Positions 53,786-62,122 of a stretch of 64,000 nt of DNA are shown piece by piece. Origin of the DNA: CAWINX01 sp963837585 (lineage in GTDB: Bacteria; Actinomycetota; Thermoleophilia; Solirubrobacterales; 70-9); assembly GCA_963837585.1 (NCBI GenBank), contig CAWINX010000003.1:558001-622000 (forward strand). The letters run 5' to 3'. The number at the start of each line of letters is the position of its first letter. Position 1 is the first letter of the stretch. The notes under the pieces are model-generated. The model was not told the origin of the DNA. It was given only the letters and a program-made list of their open reading frames with translations, and did not search any database. The position numbers and the translations under genes were made by a program.

Positions 53786-54393
53786 ATGGCTTTCTCGGTT
53801 CCCGACCTTCCCTACGCATACGACGCCCTTGAGCCCCACATCGACGAGGCGACGATGCGCGTCCACCACGACAAGCACCACCAGGCCTACGTCGACAAAG
53901 CGAACGCGGCGCTGGAGGGGACCGAGTGGGCCGACAGCGACGTCGAGGACGTGCTGCGCGACCTCTCGAGCCTGCCCGGCAGACAAGCAGGGCCCGGTGC
54001 GCAACAACGCCGGCGGCCACTACAACCACTCGCTCTTCTGGCAGATGATGAGCCCCGACGGCGGCGGCGAGCCGCAGGGCGACCTCGCCTCCGGGATCAC
54101 CGACGCCTTCGGCTCATTCGAAGCCTTCAAGGGGGAGTTCAAAGCTGCCGGCATCGGCCGCTTCGGCTCCGGCTGGTCCTGGCTGGTCCACGACGGCACC
54201 GGGCTGGCCGTGGTCTCGACGCGCGAACCAGGACTCCCCGATCTCCGACGGCAGCACGCCGCTGCTCGGCTGCGATGTCTGGGAGCACGCCTACTACCTC
54301 AAGTACCAGAACAAGCGCCCCGACTACATCGACGCCTTCTGGAACGTCGTCAACTGGGACTACGTCGCCCAGCGCCTCGCCGACGTCGGCTGA
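53786..54393 (+). CDS. sodA: Superoxide dismutase, Fe/Mn family (two frame corrections)
   Basis: MAFSVPDLPYAYDALEPHID supplies the first His ligand, HYNHSLFWQMMSPDGGG the second, and DVWEHAYYLKYQNKRPDYID the Asp and third His. Extra bases near 53978 (G before GCA) and 54222 (C before GCG) interrupt an otherwise perfect protein of about 201 residues. The metal (Fe, Mn or cambialistic) cannot be told by eye. GGAGGAGACGCC lies upstream of the ATG. Confidence 0.93.
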
Positions 54394-54399
54394 GCGCTC

Positions 54400-56040
54400 C
54401 TAGGCGGGGCTGCTCGTGACGGCAGGCCGCGCCGCCTCGGGCAGGTGGCGCGGCTCGGCGCCGTCCTTGGGCGGGACGTGGCTCATCGCGTGCTCGGCCT
54501 TGGCGGTGATCGTCAGGCTCGGGTTGACGCCCGGGTTGGCGGGCATCGCCGACCCGTCGCAGACCAGCAGGCCCTCGTAGCCGAAGGCCCGGTTGCGGGC
54601 GTCGACGACGCCGCTCTCGGGGTCGGCGCCGACCACCGCGCCGCCGAGGATGTGGGCGGTGGTGGGGACGTTCTGGATCGACTCGGTGAGGGCGCTCTGG
54701 GCGATGCCGCCGGTGCGCTTCGCGAACCAGCGAGCGGCCTGGGCGGCGGCGGGGAGGAAGACCGGGTTCGGCCGGCCGGGATCCTGCTCGGTCTGCAGCC
54801 GCACGCCGCGGCCGAACAGCTTGCGCTTCGGCCGCAGGTGCATCGCCGCATCCACCGTCTGCATCACCAGCAGAATCACCGTCCGCCGCGACCAGCGGTA
54901 GGGGATGCGCATCCTCAGCGTCTGGATCGGGTGGCGCAGCATCGCCGCGATCCACTTCAGCGGCCGGGTCAGCCGCGTCCCGGGGCCGGTCATCGCGGTG
55001 AAGGTGCCGCTCATCGCGTCGCCGGCCTCGCCGTAGGTGACGACCTCGATGTGGGTGTCGGGGTCGGGATAGATGCTCGAGGTGATCGCGACCGAGCGGC
55101 TGTAGTCGCGTTCGTCGTCCATCGCGGTGACCGACTGGATCGACTCCGAGTTGGTGCGAATTACGTCGCCGACCCGGCCCGAGAGGCGGGGCAGCGCGCC
55201 GCTGTGGCGGCAGTTGGCGAGCAGTTGGTTGGTTCCCAGCGCTCCGGCGGCGACGACGACGCCCTTGGCCGTCATCTCACGGCGCCGGCGGCGAAGCCAG
55301 GACCCCGAGCGCTCGCTCGTCACCCGGTAGCCGTCGGAGCCGTCGGCGGCGCCGAGCGGGCGGATCTCGGTCACCTGGCGCTCTGGGACGATCTCGACCC
55401 CGAGCTTCTCGGCGAACCAGAGGTAGTTCTTGACCAGGGTGTTCTTGGCGCCGTGGCGGCAGCCGACCATGCAGCTTCCGCAGCGCATGCAGCCGGTTCG
55501 CGCCGGCCCCTCGCCGCCGAAGAAGGGGTCGGAGACCTCCACGCCGGGCTGGTCGAAGAAGACGCCGACCCTGGTGTTCGTGAAGGTGTCGCCGACGCCG
55601 ATCTCCTCCGCGTACTCCTTGAGCAGCTTGTCGGCGGGGCCCATGCCCTCGTACTCGACGACGCCGAGCATCCGCTCCGCGGTGTCGTAGTGGGGCGCCA
55701 GCTCGAGCTCCCAGTTGCCGAGGTCGGCCCACTGCGGGTCCTTGAAGAACGCGGGGCGGGCGCGGTAGAGGGTGTTCGCGTAGCCGAGGCTGCCGCCGCC
55801 GACCCCGCTGCCGGAGACGACGAACACGTCCTTGAAGAAGGACATGCGAAGGACCCCGCGGAAGCCGAGTTTCGGCGCCCAGAAGTAGCGGCGCGGCTGG
55901 CGCAGGGTCGACTCCGCGAAGTCCTCGTCGCGGAAGCGGCTGCCGCACTCCAGCACGCAGACGCTGTAGCCCTTCTCGGCCAGGCGCAGCGCCGAGACGG
56001 AGCCCCCGAACCCGGACCCGACGACTATCCAGTCGTAGTC
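54400..56040 (-). CDS. GMC-type oxidoreductase (cholesterol oxidase-like), start unresolved
   Basis: FAD enzyme. The N-terminal dinucleotide fold reads DYDWIVVGSGFGGSVSALRL, beginning at 56040; then SGSGVGGGSLGYANTLYRA and the Cys-rich segment TGCMRCGSCMVGCRHGAKNT typical of the GMC/cholesterol-oxidase-like branch. The C-terminal signature is HILGGAVVGADPESGVVDAR...VCDGSAMPANPGVNPSLTIT. About 547 residues. No ATG/GTG/TTG is in frame between 56040 and the rubredoxin stop at 56073, so a start is hidden, perhaps by an indel. The rubredoxin gene directly upstream on the same strand suggests a co-transcribed electron carrier. Confidence 0.85.
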   Translation of the reverse strand, partial: DYDWIVVGSGFGGSVSALRLAEKGYSVCVLECGSRFRDEDFAESTLRQPRRYFWAPKLGFRGVLRMSFFKDVFVVSGSGVGGGSLGYANTLYRARPAFFKDPQWADLGNWELELAPHYDTAERMLGVVEYEGMGPADKLLKEYAEEIGVGDTFTNTRVGVFFDQPGVEVSDPFFGGEGPARTGCMRCGSCMVGCRHGAKNTLVKNYLWFAEKLGVEIVPERQVTEIRPLGAADGSDGYRVTSERSGSWLRRRRREMTAKGVVVAAGALGTNQLLANCRHSGALPRLSGRVGDVIRTNSESIQSVTAMDDERDYSRSVAITSSIYPDPDTHIEVVTYGEAGDAMSGTFTAMTGPGTRLTRPLKWIAAMLRHPIQTLRMRIPYRWSRRTVILLVMQTVDAAMHLRPKRKLFGRGVRLQTEQDPGRPNPVFLPAAAQAARWFAKRTGGIAQSALTESIQNVPTTAHILGGAVVGADPESGVVDARNRAFGYEGLLVCDGSAMPANPGVNPSLTITAKAEHAMSHVPPKDGAEPRHLPEAARPAVTSSPA

Positions 56041-56072
56041 GTGCGTCCGGCAGGGCCCCCGCTTTGCGCGGC

Positions 56073-56270
56073 TCAGGCTTCGCCCGGCTCGAGGGGGCGG
56101 AAGTCGCTGGTCCTGGCGCCGCAGACCGGGCAGAACCAGTCTTTGGGAATGTCCTCGAACGCCGTTCCCGGGGGGATGCCCCCGTCCGGATCGCCGATCG
56201 CCGGGTCGTAGATGAACCCGCAGCTCTCGCAGATCCAGAGGGTCGCTTCCTTGGTCGCGGTCATGCTCAA
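56073..56270 (-). CDS. Rubredoxin
   Basis: 65 residues with two iron-binding knuckles, CESCGFIYDPAIGD and CPVCGARTSDFRPL, and the conserved KDWFCPVCG. A one-electron carrier. The start is MSMTATKEATL, or the second Met two codons later. The stop lies about 30 bases before the FAD fold of the GMC oxidoreductase, so the two are probably one operon; rubredoxins commonly serve alkane hydroxylases or oxygen/peroxide reductases, and a link to a GMC enzyme is inference. Confidence 0.95.
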   Translation of the reverse strand: MSMTATKEATLWICESCGFIYDPAIGDPDGGIPPGTAFEDIPKDWFCPVCGARTSDFRPLEPGEA

Positions 56271-56286
56271 AGCTTAGAGGGGCCGG

Positions 56287-56849
56287 TTATTTGTCGAAGC
56301 TGACCGAGACCGGCGCGCGGTCGCCCGGGTCCTCGATCTCGAAGTACTCGCGCGCCGTGAAGCCGCCCTGGTTGGCGATGATCGAGCCGGGGAACTGCTG
56401 GATCGAGGTGTTGTAGGACTGCACGTTGGAGTTGTAGATCCGCCGCGAGGCCTGGATCTCGTCCTCCAGCTCGGAGAGGTTGCGGCTGAGCTGCTGGAAG
56501 TTCTCGGTCGCCCGCAGGGTCGGGTAGTTCTCGGCGACGGCTTTGACGTCGGCCAGCGCCTGGGTCAGTTTCTGCTCGGCTTTGGCGGTGTCCTCGACGC
56601 TCTGGGCCGCCATCGCCTCGGCCCGGGCTTTGGTCGTTTTCTCGAAGGTCTGGCTCTCGTGCTCGGCGTAGCCCTTGACCGTCTCGACCAGGTTGGGGAC
56701 GAGGTCGTGGCGGCGTTTCAGCTGCACGTCGATGCCGCTCCAGGACTCGTCGACGCGGTTGCGCGAGGCGATGATCGAGTTGCGCTTCGCGATGTAGTAG
56801 AGGACACCGATCACGAGATCGCGACGACGACGATGAGGGCGATGGTCAT
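56287..56849 (-). CDS. LemA family protein (one frame correction)
   Basis: A membrane-anchored helical protein of unknown role. Corrected N-terminus MTIALIVVVAI then VIGVLYYIAKRNSIIASRNR makes the membrane helix; one base is missing near 56816. The cytoplasmic/periplasmic helices contain NRVDESWSGIDVQLKRRHDL and VPNLVETVKGYAEHE, the family signature, and the end REYFEIEDPGDRAPVSVSFD. About 187 residues. It starts 75 bases from a divergent gene of unknown function. Confidence 0.9.
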
Positions 56850-56923
56850 GGGGGCTCCTATGGCCGGACCGGAGCTTGCCCATCCTAGCCGTCGCCGCCG
56901 CCGGTGCATAGGATCGGCGGTCG

Positions 56924-57592
56924 ATGAGCGCCAAGCAAGAGGCGGAGGCCTGGGCCGAGATCGTGCGCACCTACGGGGAGCGGCACGACCTCACCTATGA
57001 GCCGATCGGCGGGATCAATCCGAAGGACGGCCCGGTGGCCCTCTGTGTCGGCGGGACCAACCGGCTGACCGGGCAGCTGGTCGAGGGCTTCTGGGGGTCC
57101 TGCTGCGACGCCGACGAGAAGGAGGTCGGCGGATTGTTCGGCAAGGCGGTGCTGCCGACGGCGCTGCTCGCCAAGGCCAATATGCCGGACCTGGCGAAGG
57201 TCGTGCCGGCCTTCAACGTCGAGTCGATCGAGGGCCACGAGGTCGTCACCCAGCGCTTCGCCCGCAAGGTCGAGTTCGAGTCGATCGACTTCAACAAGCG
57301 CTTCCTGGCGACGGTGCCCAAGGAGTACGACCCGGTCGCGCTGCGCGAGCTGTTCAGCCCCGGCTTCCTCACCTGGACGACGACGATGACCGGGGAGATC
57401 GACTTCGGCATCAACGACCGCCAGCTCTGGTTCATGTGGCGACTGGGCGAGCGCAGCGAGGCTGAGCTGAAGGCGGCGCTCGCCAACGCCGGCCAGCTCT
57501 TCAAGCGACTGCAGTCCGAGATGGACGAGAGCGGCATCCACACGTACCCGCCCGGGCCCTGGCACGCCGGCCTGGCGCCGTTTCCTGAATAG
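56924..57592 (+). CDS. Conserved hypothetical protein next to lemA
   Basis: 222 residues, no signal peptide or membrane helix. Starts MSAKQEAEAWAEIVRTYGER. The stretch VTQRFARKVEFESIDFNKRF resembles the region in DUF3137/LemA-associated proteins that also have a FES-x-DFN-x-R pattern, and it lies divergently next to lemA. I cannot assign a function. Tail-to-tail with the NUDIX gene, 6 bases apart. Confidence 0.75.
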   Translation: MSAKQEAEAWAEIVRTYGERHDLTYEPIGGINPKDGPVALCVGGTNRLTGQLVEGFWGSCCDADEKEVGGLFGKAVLPTALLAKANMPDLAKVVPAFNVESIEGHEVVTQRFARKVEFESIDFNKRFLATVPKEYDPVALRELFSPGFLTWTTTMTGEIDFGINDRQLWFMWRLGERSEAELKAALANAGQLFKRLQSEMDESGIHTYPPGPWHAGLAPFPE

Positions 57593-57598
57593 CGTCGC

Positions 57599-58243
57599 TC
57601 AGGCGGGGTAGTCCGGGTCGCCCGGGAGGACTACGCGGTGGTCTTCGGCTGTGCCGATTACTTTGGGCAGGATCGGCTCTACTCGGTGGTCGCGGTGGGC
57701 TGTGATCGCTTCGTCGGCGGTGGCGAACGGGAGCAGCGATTCGAGTTGTCTGATCGTCGGGAAGGCGAGCGCCAGCTCGCCGGTGGCCTGGGCGTCCAGC
57801 GCGGCGCGCGGCTCGAACCAGCCGGCCTCGGTGGTCTCGACACCGTCGGGCTTTGGGGGCGAGTGCGCCGGCGCCAGGGCGAGGAAGAACCAGGCGTCGA
57901 AGCGACGCGAGATCACCTCCGGCGTGATCCAGCGCGAGAAGAGGATCAGCTCCTCGTCCTCGGCCAGGGCGATCCCGGCCTCCTCCTCCAGCTCCCTCAC
58001 CGCGCAGCTTCGGTAGCCCGCCTCGTCCTCGCCGTCGCCGGGATCGACGGCGCCGCCGGGGAAGACCCAGACGCCCGGCATGAACTTGGCGCTCTCGGTC
58101 CGCTTCAGCAGCAGCACCTCGAGCGCCCGGTCGGCGTGCTTGCCGCCGCGACGCAGCAGCACCACCGAGGCCGCGGGTCGCGGCTCGGACGGCTCACCCA
58201 GGTTCGGGGCCTCGGCGGGCCCGCGCTCCTCTCCACGGCCCAC
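57599..58243 (-). CDS. NUDIX hydrolase
   Basis: 214 residues. The NUDIX box is FPGGAVDPGDGEDEAGYRSC then AVRELEEEAGI, with REL-EEEAGI giving the metal-binding Glu pair; the slightly long spacing and SARFDAWFFLA-like strand (ISRRFDAWFFLALAPAH) resemble the NUDT19/coenzyme A-diphosphatase-like subgroup. Likely hydrolyses a nucleoside diphosphate linked to another moiety; substrate unknown. Head-on with the hypothetical gene; 60 bases from the anti-sigma gene's stop. Confidence 0.88.
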   Translation of the reverse strand: MGRGEERGPAEAPNLGEPSEPRPAASVVLLRRGGKHADRALEVLLLKRTESAKFMPGVWVFPGGAVDPGDGEDEAGYRSCAVRELEEEAGIALAEDEELILFSRWITPEVISRRFDAWFFLALAPAHSPPKPDGVETTEAGWFEPRAALDAQATGELALAFPTIRQLESLLPFATADEAITAHRDHRVEPILPKVIGTAEDHRVVLPGDPDYPA

Positions 58244-58306
58244 CCTACAAGCGCCGCTCGGGACTTTGACCCGTGCTATAGGCAGGGTAAAGGCGACGAG
58301 CGGCGC

Positions 58307-59508
58307 TCAGTCGAGGGCGCGCTCGCGGCTGCGGCGCAGCCAGGCGCGGTGGGCGAGCCAGGCGAGCAGGCAGAGCAGGGCGATGGGCGCGAGGACGGCG
58401 AGGCCGATCGAGGGTCGACTCCGGCGGCGACGGCGAGGATGCGGCCGGCGTCGTGGAGCGCGTCGGCGATGCCCCAGCGTGCCACTGCCACGAGGCGCCG
58501 GAGGCTGTGCCGGTCTCGATGCGCAGCGAGACTCGGGAGAAGTGCACGTGGCGCTGGAGGGTTGTCAGAGCGGGAGCGCAGGCCGCGGCCCGCCGTCGCT
58601 CGGCGCGCAGCTGCGCCTCGACCGCGGCGCGCTCGGCGTCGGTGTCGGCGGCCGCGAGCTGGGTCAGCAGGCCCTCGATCTTCGCGTGCGAGTCGCTGCA
58701 GCCTTTCGCCGAGGCCGATCGCCGGGGCGGTGACGTCCGGTGGTCGACGTCGCTGCGGGAGCGGACCTCGGCGATCTGCCGAGAAGCCGGCCAGGGCGTC
58801 GCCGAGCTTGGCGCTCGGGATCAGCAGGTCGAAGTGGGCCGACGGCGGCGCCGTTCCCGCCATCGCGGATCGAGGAGCGCAGCACGATGCCGTCGGAGTC
58901 ATGGACGACGCCGAAGCACCTTGGACGGCGTCGTCGCGGACCTCGGAGGGGTCGGCGCCGAGCACGATTTGGGCCGAGCGCTCGATCTCGCGATGGTCGG
59001 CCTGGAGGCGAAGGGGCCCGACGTCGGTTCATCGCGCCGTCTGCGGTCGTCGACCGCGGGATCGCCGGGCCGCGCGGCGGAGGCACGCGATGAGGCGGAC
59101 TGCGCCGCCATGCGAAACGAGCTTCGTCGGAAGGAGCTGGCTCGCGCTGCCGTCGCCGGTACTCTTGTGGAGCCGGAGCGAGGCGACCGCCAGAGCCGCC
59201 GGACTCTCCACCGTTCGAGTTCGAACTCGGCCGGCCGCCTCGGTAATCGCGACCACGGCGGTCGCGATCGACGATCGCCGGCGAGCGCGCAGGCGCCCGC
59301 GGGGGCGAGCAAGCTGCCGCGGGGGCACGGCTCGCAGCCAGTCGCAGTGCGCCAGCGAGCGCCGTGGCGCCGCGAGTCGGTTCGCGCGGTCGGAAGCCGC
59401 GCGGCGACCCGGGCGTCCAGCTCGGTGGCGAAACGCCGGCAACGGGGATCGGGCGCAGCGAGCGCAGCGCGGCCTCGATGTCAAATCTCGTCGTCTAAGC
59501 GGCTCCAT
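58307..59508 (-). CDS. Anti-sigma-like membrane protein with DUF4349 domain (many frame corrections)
   Basis: Reconstructed from fragments in all three frames: N-terminus MEPLRRRDFDIEAALRSLRP resembling short zinc-less anti-sigma heads, then a first membrane helix (SSIATAVVAITEA region), then REIERSAQIVLGADPSEVRD, HFDLLIPSAKLGDALAGFS, AEVRSRSDVD, KIEGLLTQLAAADTDAERAA then VEAQLRAERRR, LTTLQRHVHFSRVSLRIETG, and a C-terminal membrane helix (IGLAVLAPIALLCLLAWLAH). These match DUF4349. At least eight indels are needed. The ATG overlaps the ECF sigma gene by 14 bases, which supports a sigma/anti-sigma pair. Confidence 0.65.
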
Positions 59509-60034
59509 CGCATGCCTCCCTCAGCTTGTTGACGATTCGGTGCAACTTGGTGCCGGCGTTCGACTCCGAGATCCCGATGCACGCGGGCGACCTCGGCGTT
59601 GGAGAGGCCGGCGAAGAACTTCAGCGCGACCAGCTCCCGGTCGCGCGCGTCGAGTGCTTCCAGCGCGGTGGCGACGGCGAGGCGCAGCTCGCTCCGCTCG
59701 ACCGATTGGACGGCGGGGAGGTCCTCGACGTCAACCGGGTCGACCGGCGAGCGTCGCCTGCCTGCCGCGGCGGCGCAGCTCGTCGAGCGCGGCGTTGCGG
59801 GCGATTCCGAACAGCCAGGCGCGAGCGTTGCCCCGCCGCGGATTGAAGCGAGGCGCGCTTTCGGTAGGCGCGCTCGAAGGCGGTGGCGGTGACGTCCTCG
59901 GCCGCGGCGCGGTCGCGAAGCAACCCGGCGGCATAGGCGTAGACGTCGTCGCGGTTCTCGCGGTAGAGCCGGTCGAAGGCGATCCCGTGTCCCCCGGTGG
60001 GAGCTTCGGCCTCTGCGAGAAGAGCTTGACTCAC
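59495..60034 (-). CDS. ECF RNA polymerase sigma factor (three frame corrections)
   Basis: GTG start, MSQALLAEAEAPTGGHGIAF. Region 2: DRLYRENRDDVYAYAAGLLR, AEDVTATAFERAYRKR, NPRRGNARAWLFGIARNAAL; region 4: DARDRELVALKFFAGLSNAE and GISESNAGTKLHRIVNKLRE. Extra bases near 59848, 59742 and 59579; three +1 shifts return the end to the starting frame, which supports the reconstruction (about 178 residues). Likely controlled by the overlapping downstream membrane protein. Confidence 0.85.
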
Positions 60035-60063
60035 GCCCCTACTACGGGCGGGGCGCGGATCCA

Positions 60064-61425
60064 TCACACGCCTGAATCGCAATCAGGCGGCGCGGCGGCA
60101 TCTCGGTCGAGACGCGCTCGATCCTGCACTGGCGAGTCGTAACGGCGCAGGGCCGCGTCGATCGACTCCGTCGTGATCTCGACCAGGCGGCGGAGGTCGC
60201 CCTTGGAGATCGAGAGCGGCGGCATCAGGACGACGACGTCGCCGAGCGGGCGGATGATCGCGCCGCGCTCGCGAGCCTCCATGGCCACCCGGTGGCCGAT
60301 CCGCAGGGCCGGGTCGTGCTCGCCCAGGTCGATGCCGACCATGAAGCCGCGGCTGCGCACCTCGGCGACCTCGGGCATCGCCTCGACCTCGCCGAGCAGC
60401 TCGCCGAGCAGGCGGATTTTCGCCTGCAGGTGCGGGATCGTCTGTTCCTTCTCGAAGGCGTCGAGGTTCGCCAATGCCGCGGCGCAGGCGAGCGGGTTGC
60501 CGGTGTAGGTGTGGCCGTGGAAGAAGGTGCGCTGCTCCTCCGGCGCGCCGAGGAAGCCCTCGTAGACGCGCTCGGTCGTCAGCGTCGCCGCGAGCGGCAT
60601 GTAGCCGCCGGTGAGGCCCTTGGCGAGGCAGAGGAAGTCGGGCGAGACCCCCTCCTGCTCGCAGGCGAACATCGTGCCCGTGCGCCCGAACCCGGTCGCC
60701 ACCTCGTCGCAGATCAGCAGCACGCCGAAGCGGTCGCAGAGCTCGCGCACCGCCCGCAGGTAGCCGGGCGGGTGGACGAGCATCCCGGCCGCGCCCTGGA
60801 CCAGCGGCTCGACGATCACCGCGGCGACCTCCTCCTCGTGGGCGCCCAGCACGCGTTCCATGTCGGCGATGTCGCCCGGCTCGGCGGCGTGCGCCTCGAA
60901 GAGCAGCGGCCGGTAGGTGGCGTGGAAGAGGTCGATCCCGCCCACGGATACCGAGCCGATCGTGTCGCCGTGGTAGGCGTCACGAAGGTGGACGAACGAG
61001 GTGCGCCGGACGTGCTGGCCGCCCCGTTGCTGCTGGTACTGGAAGGCCATCTTCAGGGCGATCTCGGTCGCGGTCGAGCCGGAGTCCGAGTAGAAGACCC
61101 GGTTGAGGCCCGGCGGCGCCAGGTCGACGAGACGGGCGGCCAGCTCGGCGGCGCCGGGGTGGGAGAGGCCGAGCATGGTCGAGTGGGCGACTTTGCCAAG
61201 TTGGTCGCGCAGCGCCTGGTCGATGCCGGGGTGGCGATGCCCGTGGACGTTGCACCACAGCGAAGAGACGCCGTCGAGGTAGCGGCGCCCGTCGGTCGCG
61301 ATCAGGTGCGATCCCTCGGCGCGCTCGATGAGCAGTGGCTCCTCCTCGCACCAGCCCTGCTGCTGGGTGAACGGGTGCCAGAGATGGTCGCGATCGAGTT
61401 GAGCGTGGTCCACCAGCATCGACAC
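60064..61425 (-). CDS. bioA: Adenosylmethionine-8-amino-7-oxononanoate aminotransferase
   Basis: Makes 7,8-diaminopelargonate in biotin synthesis, using SAM as amino donor. 453 residues. MSMLVDHAQLDRDHLWHPFT, the substrate-site segment DGVSSLWCNVHGHRHP, DSGSTATEIALKMAFQY, DEVATGFGRTGTMFACEQEG, and PLP-Lys in FLCLAKGLTGGYMP. The last 20 residues (SPVQDRARLDRDAAAPPDCD) look non-family and may be read-through. bioD lies 2.2 kb away on the same strand, so the pathway genes are split by the marR-MFS pair. Confidence 0.94.
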   Translation of the reverse strand: MSMLVDHAQLDRDHLWHPFTQQQGWCEEEPLLIERAEGSHLIATDGRRYLDGVSSLWCNVHGHRHPGIDQALRDQLGKVAHSTMLGLSHPGAAELAARLVDLAPPGLNRVFYSDSGSTATEIALKMAFQYQQQRGGQHVRRTSFVHLRDAYHGDTIGSVSVGGIDLFHATYRPLLFEAHAAEPGDIADMERVLGAHEEEVAAVIVEPLVQGAAGMLVHPPGYLRAVRELCDRFGVLLICDEVATGFGRTGTMFACEQEGVSPDFLCLAKGLTGGYMPLAATLTTERVYEGFLGAPEEQRTFFHGHTYTGNPLACAAALANLDAFEKEQTIPHLQAKIRLLGELLGEVEAMPEVAEVRSRGFMVGIDLGEHDPALRIGHRVAMEARERGAIIRPLGDVVVLMPPLSISKGDLRRLVEITTESIDAALRRYDSPVQDRARLDRDAAAPPDCDSGV

Positions 61426-61553
61426 GAGACGACCTTAGATCGCTCCCCGGCTGGAAAGCGGCGGCCGAAAACCCGCAAGGTGCAGGACCCGGCTCGGCCG
61501 AAGCATGCTCCCTCAGTGATATCCATCACACGAGCAAATATTGCCTTGGAGAA

Positions 61554-61575
61554 ATAGTTGCGTCTGTGCAACTAT
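61554..61575. promoter_or_regulatory. MarR operator overlapping promoter
   Basis: ATAGTTG (61554) and CAACTAT (61569) form a perfect 7-bp inverted repeat with an 8-base spacer, typical of MarR dimer sites. TTGGAG (61546) and AACTAT (61570), 18 bases apart, are a plausible -35/-10 pair, so a bound repressor would block polymerase. The site lies 8 bases before the GTG of the MarR gene, and 129 bases from divergent bioA. Confidence 0.65.
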
Positions 61576-61582
61576 TGTCGGC

Positions 61583-62122
61583 GTGCAAGCTACTGAACTG
61601 GCCGCGATCGCCGAGCAGGTGGGCCTGCCGGAGGTGGGCCCTGAGGCGCAGGAGACCGCCGCCCGGCTCAGCGCCCTGCTGCGCCACCTCTTCCTCTACG
61701 ACCGCGGCAACCAGTTGCGCGTGATCGAGGAGTGCGGCCTCTCGATCACCCAGTGCAAGGCGCTACTCGAGCTGGGCGGCCTCGGGCGCGCGACCGAGCC
61801 GCGCCAGGTCAGCGACCTCGCCGAGACCTTCGGCGTCTCCGTCCCCTCGATGAGCCGGGCGGTCGACGCGCTGGTCAAGAAGCGCCTCGCCACTCGGGTC
61901 GAGGACGCCGAGGACCGGCGGGTGCGCCGAGTCGCGATTACCGCGAAAGGCAAGCAGCTGGTCGAGACCCTCGTCGTCGTCCGCCAGGCCGGGATGGAGG
62001 CGTTTGCCGCCGGCCTCACCGCCGCCCAGCGCCGCAAGCTCGACGCCGCGATCGACGCGCTGATGGACCGCGACGACATCGCGGAAGCCTTCGAACACCT
62101 CAAGGAAGTGGAGACACCTTGA
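61583..62122 (+). CDS. MarR-family transcriptional regulator
   Basis: 179 residues from the GTG at 61583 (MQATELAAIAEQVGLPEVGP), chosen because an upstream in-frame ATG would translate through the operator. The winged helix is LSITQCKALLELGGLG...VSDLAETFGVSVPSMSRAVD then ALVKKRLATRVEDAEDRRVR, with the DxxDRR wing. The stop overlaps the transporter's TTG start (TTGA), so the two are translationally coupled and probably autorepressed together. Confidence 0.92.
   Translation: MQATELAAIAEQVGLPEVGPEAQETAARLSALLRHLFLYDRGNQLRVIEECGLSITQCKALLELGGLGRATEPRQVSDLAETFGVSVPSMSRAVDALVKKRLATRVEDAEDRRVRRVAITAKGKQLVETLVVVRQAGMEAFAAGLTAAQRRKLDAAIDALMDRDDIAEAFEHLKEVETP

Noticed and set aside
57638..60142. Plus-strand open frame of over 800 codons across the NUDIX, DUF4349 and sigma genes
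   Set aside because: Arg/Ala/Gly-rich translation without motifs; the minus strand carries recognisable sigma-factor and DUF4349 segments in frame-corrected form.
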